In this document: positions 8,468 to 19,032 of the stretch, piece after piece | Layout of the letters: each line of letters starts with the position of its first letter | Numbering within the stretch: position 1 is the stretch's first letter | NCBI GenBank assembly: GCA_022592435.1 | Contig: JABYQS010000448.1 | Span: 1-22,296 of the forward strand | Source: Cerioporus squamosus | Lineage: Eukaryota; Basidiomycota; Agaricomycetes; Polyporales; Polyporaceae | Length of the DNA: 22,296 nt | Direction: 5' to 3' | Made by a program: the position numbers and the translations under genes | Notes under the pieces: model-generated | Told to the model about the DNA's origin: nothing | What the model saw: the letters and a program-made list of their open reading frames with translations, nothing else | Databases searched by the model: none

Positions 8468-11400
8468 ATGCCGTTACCCCAGGCCAAGAAATCGGGGTCT
8501 CGCAGCTATCTCTCCTCGTCTGTCGACGTTCGCATGTACGATGGCTTCAGGCGACGACCCGCGACTTCGAATTTCAAGCTGACTCAAAATTACAAGCGTT
8601 GCACACAAGCCAAGCGGTATCGTCTAGAGCAGATCTCCGGTACGCCTGTGGCATGTTCTGGAGTTGAGACTGAAGGTTGACCAATTGGCTTTCTAGGCCT
8701 AAGCTTTGAAGATCGACAAGATGCAATGGCGGTTGACGGAGACAATGACGACGAGTACATGTTGGGTGGGTTTCCCCCTGGTGAGGAAGGCATGTTCTTG
8801 AGCCACGAAGGCGGGGAGGATGAGCTGTGTAGGGCGTTGCTCGAGGACCAACTGACGAAGCAGTAAGCAAGCCGCCATGTTCATCAGTGCGGGCGTACTA
8901 AACCACAGCAGCAAACGGCACGACGCGCGCACAAGACACGACCGCACCGAGCAGCAGAACAAAGCCTGGGCTGCTCAGCTCGATGCATTAGTCGCTGCGT
9001 ACCTGACGTGGCAGGCCAACACCGCCTCTCCAGAGCCTGAGCAATGTGAAGGAACGCCCTTCGACATCACGGTTGTTGACTTCTTTGGTACGCACACGGG
9101 TGATTGGGCGCTACGTACTCCCGGCTGAACTTTCTCCAGAAACCAGCCGACGCGCGTTCCGCCATCCTACTCCCGAGACCCCCGCCAACGTCGCCATGGC
9201 ACTCGAAGGCTACATTGGAACGGCGCCCTCTACGCCGTCAGTGGCGCTGTCGTTCCAGATGCTCGAGGTCTACCGCCAGTACCACCGTGTCTGTCCCCGC
9301 CTGAGCATTCAAGCCCATGTGCGCGCGTTATGCCATCTTCATAAGGTGAGTGCTGGCCGCAATGTCCCATGACACGCAGAGAACTGATGCGCTGCAGGTC
9401 CCTTACTGGAAGGGACTTGTCGAGCAGTTCAGCAGCACATATGACATCTACCTCAGTATTCTACACGGCATCGAGACGCGCGTGCGCACCGTTCTCAAGC
9501 AAGACACCCCGGACTGGCGCATGAAGAGTGCATGTGCCCCGTGTCTGTACACGCTCGAGGACGAGCCGCGCCTGAAGTACAGTCTACTAACCACCATGGA
9601 TGGCAATCAGTCGCTGAAGCTTGTGGATAGCGCGTTCCGCGCGGGGACGCCGCTCGCTGACTCGCGTCAGGCGCGTAGCGACTACTGGATCCCTCCCGAC
9701 GAGGTCGATCGCTTCAAGGACGAAGTCGGCCAAGCCAAGGTGAGCACGCAGCTATGTATCAATGCAATCTCGACTCACATGCTCGCAGAAACAAGCGGCC
9801 GCGCAGGCGGCGTCAAGCGGCGATGTGGACGTGGAGGGTGTGGACACCGAGGGTTCCCCAGAAGAAGTTGCGTCTATCTGCGTCAAACGGTGGAAGAACG
9901 CAGGGCCGGAAGCCCGCAAGAAGATGTTCGCGTTATTTGCGGTCAGCGGGGTCTTCGTGAGTCTGTGCCGGCATGGGCACATTCTTATCATGTGCGACAT
10001 GATCCGCAGCGGGGAGTTGTAAGTCGTGCTGTCGCTTGCTCTTGGATTCAGCACGTACTGACCGCTTCGTACAGGATGAAGTATCCTCTCGCGATCATCA
10101 ACAAGCTGCTCAAGGTGTATGGACCCGACATACTTGTCGGGTACGACATCGGCTGTGAATTTTCGAAGACGCTCGACAACAGCAGCCTCGGCACCCTCGC
10201 GCGGGAGCAGCGCCTGACGAGCATCGTACCGGCGTTCCATGGGCACAGCCACAACCGCGGATGCCAGGTGCAGTTCCTTCCGCTGTACTTCAGCGGCGCC
10301 GGCAAAGAAGACTTCGAAGGGAGTGAACGCTTATTCTCGGAGTCAAACGCGCTCGCACCCGGGACTCGTCTAGCCACGCCATTTCATCGCCACCAAGCTA
10401 TCGAGCAGTTCGCGATGTTCTGGAGCCGGCAGAAGCACGCTGAATCGGGTAAGTGCCTGTGTACTGGTTTGCACACAATGCCTTGACGTTCCTCTTAGGT
10501 AACTTCATCTACAACAACTACAAGCAGGCCCTCGACATCATCCGCATCGACGGAGAAGCGTTCGATGCGCTGGCCGCGACATTGAGGATCACGCATGAAG
10601 ATGCTGAACGGTACCTCACGGAGGAGCGCGCGTATCTCGCGAAGCGCCGGAGCGAGCCCCCCGAAGTCGCGCAGAAGATTGACTATGTCGAGGCACTGGT
10701 GCGGCTCGAGAAGGCCGGGTGAGTGACGTGTTACTTAGATATCATTGCTGCTGAGCCCAGGGATCACAGCAAAACCGCTGTCTCTGCGCAAAACGCTGCG
10801 CAGAGGGTCGATCCCTTCATATCCCACAACGACGCTGCCGCGGCGAAGAAGCACAAGGCCAACATCAAGCGCCTTCGCACGCGTGCGCGCACCATGCACA
10901 GCCGGTGGCAGATGGTGGAGGAGGAGGTTCTGCAGATCGAGGAGGAGCTCAGCATTGAGGAGCGGTGGCTGCCGAAGTCCGACGAGTACGTCGCGGGCGT
11001 TGGCGAGCTGGCTTGCCGCAAGTACCGCTGTGCGCTCGACAACCTCGAGCGATTGGTTATTCAGCGTATGTTCGAGTTGACGAAGCTCGGGATGAGCGGT
11101 ATCGGTGAGTGGTGCCTCTCGCTCGGCGGCGACCGTGGCAACATAACATGTGTTGTTAGGGTACAAGATGCGGGAGAAGATCGGCAAGGCGCTGAAGACA
11201 CGCGCAGAAGCCATCCGTCACGCTCTCGAGGAGTACAACACATGCGCGACCGCTCTGAAACCCCCTCGCCCTACGCTCGCTTGGCATGAGATCATGGAGA
11301 TGGCATCTCTGGCTGAGTTCGATCTACTGCGGGACGCTCGCGAGGACGTCCGCGAGTTGCCGTGGGTGAAGCGTCTGAATCGCCAAGCTATGAACCTGCA

Positions 11401-11917
11401 CTTCAACATCCTCCGCGCGCGCGAGGAAATAGAGCGTCTGAACGTTGAGATTCCGAGGCTATTCACTGCGCTAGTGGACCGCCACTTCGATCTGAAGAAA
11501 GCCATCAAGACCATGGAAGTTACTGACCCTGCCCTCGCGTACGAGTTCGAGCAGCGGTGGCTGTACGAAGACCGCCTCAGCGCGCGCATCACCGCGCGAC
11601 TATACCAGACCGCACAGCTAGACGGTTTCACAGGTCGTCTGGCGACTGGTAGACGAGTAGGACGAGACACTGAGGGGTTCGAGGGGATTCCGCTGCCGAC
11701 GTGGGCATGCAGTGCGCCTGCCCCCGCTGGAGCTAGTAGTAGTGTTGCTGCTGCTCGCCGCGGCGCTGACCTCCCTCCCGCACGCGACACCGACGATGGG
11801 GACACTGATCCTGACGGCGAGCATCATGATTCAGAGACGGTGGAGAGTGGCATTGCGGGCATCGACAGCGAGGGCGACGCTGTGAGACTTGTGGACTTCG
11901 TAGATAGGCTCCAGTGA
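8468..11917 (+). CDS. KDZ (Kyakuja-Dileera-Zisupton) transposase
   Basis: KDZ transposases are large RNase H-fold enzymes that move DNA elements in fungi and some animals. Ten exons join in one frame to about 996 residues: 8468-8639, 8697-8862, 8909-9087, 9140-9345, 9398-9739, 9789-10018, 10075-10448, 10499-10718, 10761-11104 and 11160-11917. All introns are GT..AG and 42-57 nt. The N-terminus contains the family string FPPGEEGMFLSHEGGE. Residues 287-290 are the CxxC of CAPCLYTLEDEP, followed by TMDGNQSLK with the probable first catalytic Asp (D309). Then come LCRHGHILIMCDM, GPDILVGYDIGC (D456), FHGHSHN (about 486-492) and FEGSERLFSESNALA (E516). The proposed D/D/E assignment follows the family pattern and is not proven. 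The C-terminal half is helical and charged, ending in an acidic disordered tail. The start is the only in-frame ATG before the first conserved block. The frame appears intact. Confidence 0.9.
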
Positions 11918-13277
11918 GATCTGCGCGCCGCTGTATCGCTCCGACAACGAGAACGCGTAGAATTAGCCCATGTATCCTACTCCCTTGTATGAATAGCATC
12001 GCACTTGTTGCGCCCGCGGCGATTCGCAGAAACTCGGAGAAACAGCCATACAATGACCCTACGCCGCCCCATACCCCCACCTCCGTGAGATCCCCTGCTA
12101 ACGGATCGCACATACGTCCACGACAGTTGTATTGACACAAGAAAGCTACTATATACATTGGGTGACCACGCCAGAGACAGTACACCAACGGGAGAGGTGC
12201 CCGCGGCCCGATAGGACGCCCCCTGGGTACATGACTACAGAACTTCTGTACGCATTCCCGGTGGTACGCCGAGCCATTTGGCGAAAGGAAGAAGCATCTG
12301 GAGTTGTTTCGTCACGTATGCAATGGATATAGTATGTAGCAGGTGGGAGCGGGGTTGTGCGAGGACGGAACAGGTTCAGATGGTTCGGTTGGTACGTGCT
12401 GCTACAGCCAATGCAATACGAGCCCCGTGTACATACCTCATCATGTACTTGCGGTGGGCTGCTCGAAACTGTGTTCTGAATGTTCGAACGAACTCGTGGA
12501 TCATGTCTGATGTCAAAACTGAGCGCATGATCGGTGGGACAAAGGTCGGTGTTCACGTTCGGAGGACGGGCATAGCTGTTTGCACGGAAGTAACGGTTGC
12601 ACATACCTCACACATGCACATTCATAGCCTGCGCCGATACACGTTCTTGCGCGTCCCTGCAGATGTATGCAAGACGTGAACGGCGTTCACACTGTTTTGC
12701 AGCCAAGTTGTTGCACACACCTGGTCGAAGTGCAGTGGTGCACACCGGCATTTGCGCGATATGCAGTTGAACTGGGTCGGCCATGCTCTTCGCTACAAGA
12801 ACTCTCTGGCTCGTTGTGCACCCTCACGTACCTGTGCCTCCCGTAGTTCCACGCCAACAATTGGACCTCATAATCCACAGGTTAAAGATGCGTGCGCAGA
12901 GGTGGGGACGGTCGGGTGCTTCAGATGTCCAGTGGCAGCGGACTGCACCCGAGCGAGGTGACAAGTCATCCGCTTGGGCGCCCTTCCCCTCGGTTCGATA
13001 CCACCACCATCTCCTCCTCTCCTACTGCCCCTCCTGCGTGTGTTCTGCTGCCCGCACGCACACACTCTCGCGCTCTCCTTCGCAGTTCATCGCCGCAAGG
13101 TCTATTCGTCCGACATATGACGACATCTTCGCGGCGGCCCGCAAGCCCCATAAGGACTTGTCACTGCCTGGCCCGACGACGATGAGCTCCTCTAGGTCCG
13201 AGGAGCAGGCCGATTTCCTCAAAGAACCGAGGGTGAAGGGCCTAGGGTCTTACACAACCGAGAGTGCGTTCAGAAGG
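11918..13277. other. Intergenic region inside the KDZ element
   Basis: About 1.36 kb between the transposase stop and the next promoter. The open frames here are short, lack ATG-started domains and resemble nothing I know. The stretch is less GC-rich than the neighbouring exons and includes a TATA-like ctatatac near 12149. I see no repeat array or RNA gene. Confidence 0.5.
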
Positions 13278-13346
13278 TATATAGCTTGGACATCGCGCGT
13301 CACGTCGTTCGGTTCCTTCTGCCTCCCCCCGCCACTCACACTCCCT
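13278..13346 (+). promoter_or_regulatory. Core promoter of the second KDZ-element gene
   Basis: tatata at 13278-13283 lies 64-69 bases upstream of the start codon at 13347. It is followed by a CT-rich leader (13315-13346) that runs into ctATGGCC. This arrangement is the main reason for choosing 13347 as the start rather than the in-frame ATG at 13182, which lies upstream of the TATA box. Confidence 0.45.
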
Positions 13347-15153
13347 ATGGCCCAGCAGTTTCAACCCATCCCCCTGGTGCAGTGCGTCTTTGGGAACCAA
13401 GGCATCCAGTCCGTCATCTACCACCTCCGCCAGATGCCCGACTTCAACCAGCTCCCGGAGCCCGTGCTCCGCGCTGCCGCCATCGGCCTGCTCACCGCTG
13501 GTGCTTCGTCCGACGACGATCACGACTTCCCCTACCAGCGCTTCCACCGCCTCTACCATGATCTCAACAGGGCCGGGCAACCGAAGTGGCGCGATGGCTT
13601 GCGGGATGTGTTCTGGCAGATGGTTATGGATATGGTACGTTGCCACTGAGATCGGATGGCGGCCGTAGTACTGACTTACCTGTCTGCCACCAGGCTACGA
13701 TACTCGACCGCGCCAGCGGGGGCGCGACGTGCGTCATCCATTGCCCCGGTACTCGACCTCCCGGCACCGCCGCGACCCCTCAAGAGGTGAAGATGGAGGC
13801 CTTCCTCCCTAGGCCGCTCATCGTTGAGCGCCCCGAAGTCGGGATCGCCCTCTCCCGCATCGCGCAGCACTTCGCGGAGCACGTTGGCGTCCCTGCGATG
13901 GAGCGCTGGGACCGCGCAAGCAACTCCTCGGCGTGGCAAGCCGGCCACACCCCTCGCCGCACATCCGTCTATCGTGGTGGCAACCAGCCTATCATCCCTC
14001 GCTCCGCGTCGCCGCGCTACGTGCTGTATGGTCGCATCCCCGGCGAGCTCGAGCAGCGCATCGCTCAGGAGGCCCCCGCTCTTCTCATCAATGTCCCTCC
14101 TCCTATCGTCACCCCGGTGGCCACCGGCGGCACCGCCGCTGCCCCGCTTGTCGCTACTCAGCCGCGGGGAGACGACACCGCGCCCGTGCTCCCTCCCGCT
14201 CCGTCGTCGCGCACATCGGTGCAGCCTCCGAGTCGGCGCGACCGTCCCGTTACGCCTGACGCCTCTCTCGTCGACCCTGAGAGGCAGACGCTGTCTCCAG
14301 AGGGCAGGGAGCACATTCGCCTGGCGTATTCCGCCTCCGACCCGTACACGAGCGACAAGCTTCTCGAAATGGTGGCTGCGCATTACGATGACGAGGGCAA
14401 CATCGTCCCAGACACGCCGCGCAAGAACCGTGGCAAATCTCGCGCGCGCGATGCCGACATGCTCGCCGATGATGTTGCCGACGTCCTGGCCGCGTTGCAG
14501 TGCCGCATCGATGAGCTGGAGCACATCAAGGCCTCCCAGGAGCTTGAGATTGTCGGGCTGCGATCCGCCCTGAGAGGCTTGGTGGCTGGTGAGTGGCTCC
14601 TTGTGTCGCGCCGTGCTGTTGAACTCACCATGTGCTAGGTTCCACGGAACACGCCCCGCCGGCTGTCGGCGTTGACGCAGGGCCTTCTCGCAGCGCGACT
14701 GCTGACACTTTCGGCGGAAGAAGGGCTGGTACGCGCCCCGCATCTCGCGCTGAGTCTACGTCTTCTTTCTCTGCAATATCGTCCGTTTCTTCTCTCAGCA
14801 CGTCGTCGAACCCGACCACACCGACACGTTGGGGCCGCAGCCCTGGGCAGGAGGGGGCTGCCACCCGGCCGCCGCCGCCGTCACTGGCAACTATGAGCCC
14901 GCTTCCTGCGCCTTTTGCGACATCTCGCCCTAGCGGCTTCGTGTTCGGCCCTCATTCTCAGCGCGTGCTCGAGGCGAATGACATTCCCCCCGCCACTCAC
15001 AACGTCTTGCAGGACGTCGCGGACTTGTTCGTGGAGGACGAGTGGGTCACGCGTCTCCGGCAGCGCATCTTCACGTGCTCCACGGAGCTTGCGAAGCTGC
15101 TCGTCAACGCCATGAAGAAGGACCGGGCCTCGGTCGACGCGGCCGAGTACTGA
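13347..15153 (+). CDS. Uncharacterised KDZ-element protein B (coiled-coil, Pro/Ser-rich)
   Basis: Three exons (13347-13634, 13694-14588, 14639-15153) join with GT..AG introns of 59 and 50 nt into one frame of 565 residues. I do not recognise a named domain. The N-terminal part (about 1-150) looks folded, with blocks such as VQCVFGNQGIQSVIYHLRQM and FHRLYHDLNRAGQPKWRDGL. About residues 225-300 are Pro/Ala/Thr-rich and probably disordered. Residues about 350-394 form a predicted coiled coil (ALQCRIDELEHIKASQELEI), a Ser/Thr/Pro-rich linker follows, and a short helical block containing ADLFVEDEWVTRLRQRI closes the protein. It lies downstream of the transposase on the same strand inside the same inverted repeats, so a role in transposition (DNA binding, assembly or regulation) is plausible but inferred. 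There is no signal peptide or membrane segment. Confidence 0.75.
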
Positions 15154-15724
15154 ACGCTGTACCGCAACAACTTGCCGCTGTTTCCATATCTTGTAGCTCG
15201 TGCATAGATCGTCGCCCTCGTGCTGCTCGGTTCCCTTGTTTGCTCGGTGCTCTCCTTGCTTCTCGTCGCGTGTAACTCTCCTAGTGTGCTGTACCTCGCT
15301 TATGTCTTGCTGTCAATAGATGAAGTAGTGTGCCTCCCTTGGTGGCTTAAATGGGATCACCATCGGCCTGGAAGCCGTGTGACGTGCGCGCGATCTGAGG
15401 TTGTAGCGGCCCAATGCAGCGACCCATTGACCGGGCGATGGAATGTTACTCACTGCCGCATGTTTTCGCGGGCGTGAGGTTAACTACCAGGTGCGAATCT
15501 CTCAGCCTCCCCGGTTGCTGTCATGGCTTCACCTCAATGGCGGTAAGTATTCTCACTCTGGCAGCTTGCCTCTCGTCACAAACAGCAACTGATCATGCCC
15601 TTGTAGCTCCTCCACTCATCCCCACGATGATCCCTCGGACTTTGTGAAAAAAATCTTCAAGTTATGACCGCTCGGCCTTGCCTGCTGGCCCCCAAGTGCC
15701 CCGCTCCCTCCTGCCTGCAACATC
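15154..15724. other. Intergenic region between KDZ-element genes B and C
   Basis: No ATG-started frame here resembles a protein, and none can be joined to the neighbours by convincing introns. It presumably carries the 3' end of gene B and the promoter of gene C. No clear TATA box is visible; an A-run (gaaaaaaatc) lies near 15645-15655. Confidence 0.45.
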
Positions 15725-17429
15725 ATGTCGTCTAACGGCGCCGCTGCCCCTGCCGGCGCTGCCTCCAGTGCGCCCGTCGCTACCTCCAGTGCTCCGTCGC
15801 TGGCGCTCCTCCTCCGGGCCCTACTGTCCCTCTTACTGCCCCTTCTCCCGTCGCAACCCCCACCGGCACTGCTCTGGCCGCGGCTCCTAGTGCTCCGGAC
15901 GCTGCTCCCGCTACTTCGGGTGTGGTTCCCAGCGGTCCCGGCGCTGCTGCCAGCGTCGACATCTCGTACGGTCCCAGTGCCGTCGTCGCAGCCAAGCCCA
16001 TCCTACCCACCAAGCGCAAGGCGGTCGGTACCACTGGTGGCGAGCACTCCCTTCTCATCGCCAGAACCCGCAAGAAGCAAGACGCTCTGAATGGCGACCT
16101 CAACGACTTCTTCGCTGACGCCAGGGAGCGCGCCGTGAACATGTCTGTGAAGTACGGCAAGAAGCCCGAGTACTACATGCGCCTGATGTTCAGCGGCGGC
16201 GCATCCATGCAGAAGGCGCGCGAGCCGAACGCTTTCAACGCATGGTCCCACAACCTCGCCAAGGAGGCCAACGAAGGTGTGTATGCCGTGATCTCGGCTT
16301 CGCCCGCGCTAACCTCTGTAGATGCGGACCCGGGCGAGGCCAAGAAACTCCTCGATCTTCAGCGTGATCATATCGACGAGTATCACAGCCTGTCGAAGGC
16401 GGAGAAGCGTGAGCTCATTGAGGCTTTCAAGGAGGACCGCGACTCTCGTAAGATGGGTCTCCGCGTCAACCCGCGTGGACGCCAAGCGGACGCTAATAGT
16501 ACCTTCGAAAAGATCGAGGATCTCGTGAGTGTTATCTCGATGTCCTGCCGTAAGACTGCGCTGCTCAACGCCCGAAGATTGTCGGCCTCAAGTGCCGGAT
16601 AGGCATCGAGGGTTTCTATTGCTTCTTCAAGAACAACTCGGAGTACCAGATGCGCCCTCGCTGGTACTTCACGTCGCCGCAGCTCGACCGCTACCTCACC
16701 GGTGCCATCAAGAAGTGGGACGTCGAGGTCATCGGCGCCCAGGGCGAGGCGTTCTCCATTGCGGGGTGCGATATCATGGGTACGTTCTCGCTCATCTTCA
16801 TGGACTTCTCGCTGATCATGCAATAGCCTTCCTGCGCAACGCCAAATCCCGCGCCGATTGGCTGAAGAAGGAGATCCAAGAGAGGATCTCCGCCAGTCTT
16901 GGTAAGCTTGCCGAGACCCTTGTTGTCAGAGCTTGCCCCGCTGACGTCGTGCGCAGTCAAGATCACCGGCAATAAGAAGGCGATCATGCAGTACAAGTCA
17001 TACGAGAAGGACATAGTCCTGCACTACGGTATTGAGCTGGTGGGATGGCTCGAGGGCCTGCCGTTCGCCTGCCCGAGCAGCCTCCCAGCGACGCTGGAGC
17101 CTTTGCAGAAGCTGCTGCAGAAGATCGACAACGGCGACTGTCACTTCCGCAGGCTCGGCGCGTCTGAGCGCGCGCAGCGTCGCGCGGCGTACGAGCAGAG
17201 CGTCTCTGAGGGTGCTGTTGCGCCCCGTCGCACGCGCAAGGACAAGGGCAAGTCGCGCGCGCCTTATCGCCGCTGCAAGGGAGCTGCAGCTGTCGATGCC
17301 GATGACGGCGAGGCTGGAGACCGTGAGGACAACGACGAGGGTGCTGCGCGAGGCAAGAAGCGCGCCCGCAAGTCCTGCAAGGCCCGTGAGCCCACGGAGA
17401 CTCCTTCCAGCTCTGACTCAGACGACTAG
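15725..17429 (+). CDS. Uncharacterised KDZ-element protein C, with a one-base frame break in exon 1
   Basis: The five proposed exons are 15725-16276, 16322-16524, 16578-16779, 16827-16901 and 16957-17429, with introns of 45-55 nt. The summed exon length is one base short of a multiple of three. The Ala/Pro-rich N-terminus begins at ATG 15725, but after 15797-15798 the coding character shifts by one frame, so a base appears to be missing there. Downstream the frame is clean and would give about 500 residues. Visible blocks are ARTRKKQDALNGDLNDFFAD, an AFNAWSHNLAKEANE helix, RDHIDEYHSLSKAEKRELIE, GLKCRIGIEGFYCFF and YGIELVGWLEGLPF. The C-terminal tail has Lys/Arg runs followed by acidic Ser/Asp residues. 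It resembles the anonymous proteins that recur in agaricomycete genomes around such elements; I know of no assigned function. The first intron (45 nt) has no stop and could be retained. Confidence 0.72.
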
Positions 17430-18006
17430 GAGTGCCGTGGCTCATGTAGAATTTCTTGATGTTCACCGGTTCGCACTTGTCTGTCAATGTTATCATGTTG
17501 TGCCCGTACATCATGCAGACTTCGCGATTTTGCCAAGTCACGTGCGGGAAGGTGCGCATCCCAAAACGGTCAGGGACTGCGCCACCGACTTCTTTGCGCA
17601 GATCTGTATCGGCCAGGCACCACGATACCTGCCACGCCGCACACATCATTCTCCTCTGCACTCATTAATCACCGTCATTCCACTGAGCATATGATTCCTG
17701 GTACGCTGCCATGTATTCATCTCCCTGCACTACGTACACTATGAGCAGCCTCAGCGTACATACTTCACAGTCTTGGTTACCTTCTGCTTACTACCGCGCA
17801 CTTGCCGTGGGACTGCGCCGCCCGGGAGCGAACCGAACATTCTGTCAGAACATGCCAAGGTCCATCAGTTATGTCGTCCCATGGCTGTGCCCCCGTATTC
17901 ACCGAGACTCACTGTCCCTGCTCTCTCCGCTGCCTCCTCAGCGCGTGGTCACGGCTCCATGATCCGCGCAATGGCTCTAGTGCGCTAAGTCCGAGAGGCG
18001 AGGGAC
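17430..18006. other. Right subterminal region of the KDZ element
   Basis: Lies between the stop of gene C and the right inverted repeat. It is presumably the 3' UTR of gene C plus spacer. The open frames are short and unrelated to known families, and it shows no similarity to the left subterminal region that I can see. Confidence 0.45.
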
Positions 18007-18772
18007 CGGGAAGAGGGACGGCGGGAAGGCCGGAGCTGGTGAACGCGCCTCATGGTCGGATCCTGGGAAGCGAAGTAAGTGCTATTCTTGTCCGTTGCCA
18101 TGTCGAAACGGATGCGCTCACCTCTGCCTAATGCGTATCCGAGGCGCCGTCCTCGAGACAGCAAGCACGCCATGTGCCCGCCCACGTCAGGCACACTCCC
18201 ACAGCAATGGCGGGAGGCGCCGACGAAGGAAGGGGCGCGGGGAGGGGCGGGAGACAGTGGCGGGAGGAGGGTGGGAGACGGCGTCGAGGGGAGGGCGGGA
18301 GACGGCGTCGAGGGGAAGGCGGGAGACGGCGTCGAGGAGAGGGCGGGAGACGGCGTCGAGGAGAAGGCGGGAGACGCCGGAGAGCTCCTTTGGGACACGG
18401 GGAGGAAGCGCGAGAACATAGAAAAACATACGGAAAGATGTCAGAAGCACAGCAGAAACACGGAATAGAACATAGGCCACATAGGGAAGGCGGCGGGCGT
18501 TGCCCAAACGGGCGGGAACAACAGCGCCGGCGGGCAGAACAGCGTGGACGTCCGTAAAGGGCAAGGGGAAGGTGCGGAGGAAACATACGAACATATCAAG
18601 CAGGACTCACGTGAGAGACACAAACAAACACATCTTACCGCTCATAGATAACAGAAATCTCCGCAGAAATAACGGAAAGTACGGGGAACAGTGCTAAAGC
18701 CTTCCAACTAGAATGGGAGAACCCGTCTACCGGATGGGGCTTATTAGACAGGTACCGTGGGAGGCATAGGTG
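18007..18772 (-). repeat. Right terminal inverted repeat of the KDZ element
   Basis: Reverse complement of 6798-7563, with only two substitutions noticed and no gaps. It ends in ggcataggtg at 18772, directly followed by the gaaagct target duplication. The inner end diverges at 18006/18007. Confidence 0.9.
18270..18365 (-). repeat. 24-bp minisatellite inside the right inverted repeat
   Basis: Mirror image of the four 24-bp units at 7205-7300, with the same unit order read on the minus strand and no visible copy-number change between the two ends. Confidence 0.85.
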
Positions 18773-18779
18773 GAAAGCT
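18773..18779. repeat. Target site duplication of the KDZ element, right copy
   Basis: gaaagct directly follows the right terminus of the element and matches 6791-6797. Removing the element and one copy restores a continuous LTR. Confidence 0.8.
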
Positions 18780-19032
18780 GGGGGTCGCTCTGAGACGTCG
18801 CCCCTTATATACAAGTTGTGAAGCTGCGGAAGAATGTTCTAGTACTTGTAGAGAAGATTCTGGTAAGTACTACTCGTGTCCGTACTCTTCTGTAGTAGTA
18901 ACAAAGAGAATGAACTAGAATATACAAGAATATTCTGGAGACTTGCCTAACTAGTAGTACAATAAGACAAACTGATCGCGTGAGAGTAAAAGTACAAGTC
19001 CGTCACTGGTAACTCCTGTGATAGTCGTAACA
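18780..19032 (-). repeat. Proximal half of the Ty3/Gypsy 3' LTR
   Basis: On the minus strand it starts TGTTACGACTATC at 19032, directly after the polypurine tract, and runs to the KDZ insertion point. It is AT-richer than the surroundings and has many tag/tac repeats. Together with 6569-6797 it forms an LTR of about 482 bp with matching TGTTAC/GTAACA ends. Confidence 0.75.
18804..18811 (-). promoter_or_regulatory. TATA box in the U3 part of the LTR
   Basis: On the minus strand the sequence reads TATATAAG about 220 bases into the LTR, where a U3 promoter is expected. A start site about 25-30 bases downstream would fall at or next to the KDZ insertion point (18773-18779). Confidence 0.45.

Larger units (their letters stand above)
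6798..18772 (+). mobile_element. KDZ-type DNA transposon with long terminal inverted repeats and three genes
   Basis: The element is 11,975 bp and begins cacctatgcc. It ends with the inverted form ggcataggtg and is flanked by a 7-bp direct repeat. The terminal inverted repeats are 766 bp each (6798-7563 and 18007-18772) with no length difference between them. The interior encodes a KDZ transposase and two uncharacterised proteins, all on the plus strand. The element sits inside the LTR of a minus-strand Ty3/Gypsy retrotransposon. The near-identity of the inverted repeats, the matching target duplication and the intact transposase frame all point to a recent insertion. Confidence 0.88.

Noticed and set aside
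12278..12679. 133-codon open frame between the transposase and gene B
   Set aside because: It starts at a non-ATG codon, has no domain and lies in lower-GC sequence; it is probably chance.
13182..13346. Upstream in-frame ATG at 13182 for gene B, adding 55 residues
   Set aside because: A TATA box at 13278-13283 and a CT-rich leader lie inside that extension, so 13347 is the better start.
13676..14743. 355-codon minus-strand open frame
   Set aside because: Antisense shadow of exon 2 of gene B, which has proper splice sites and a continuous frame on the plus strand.
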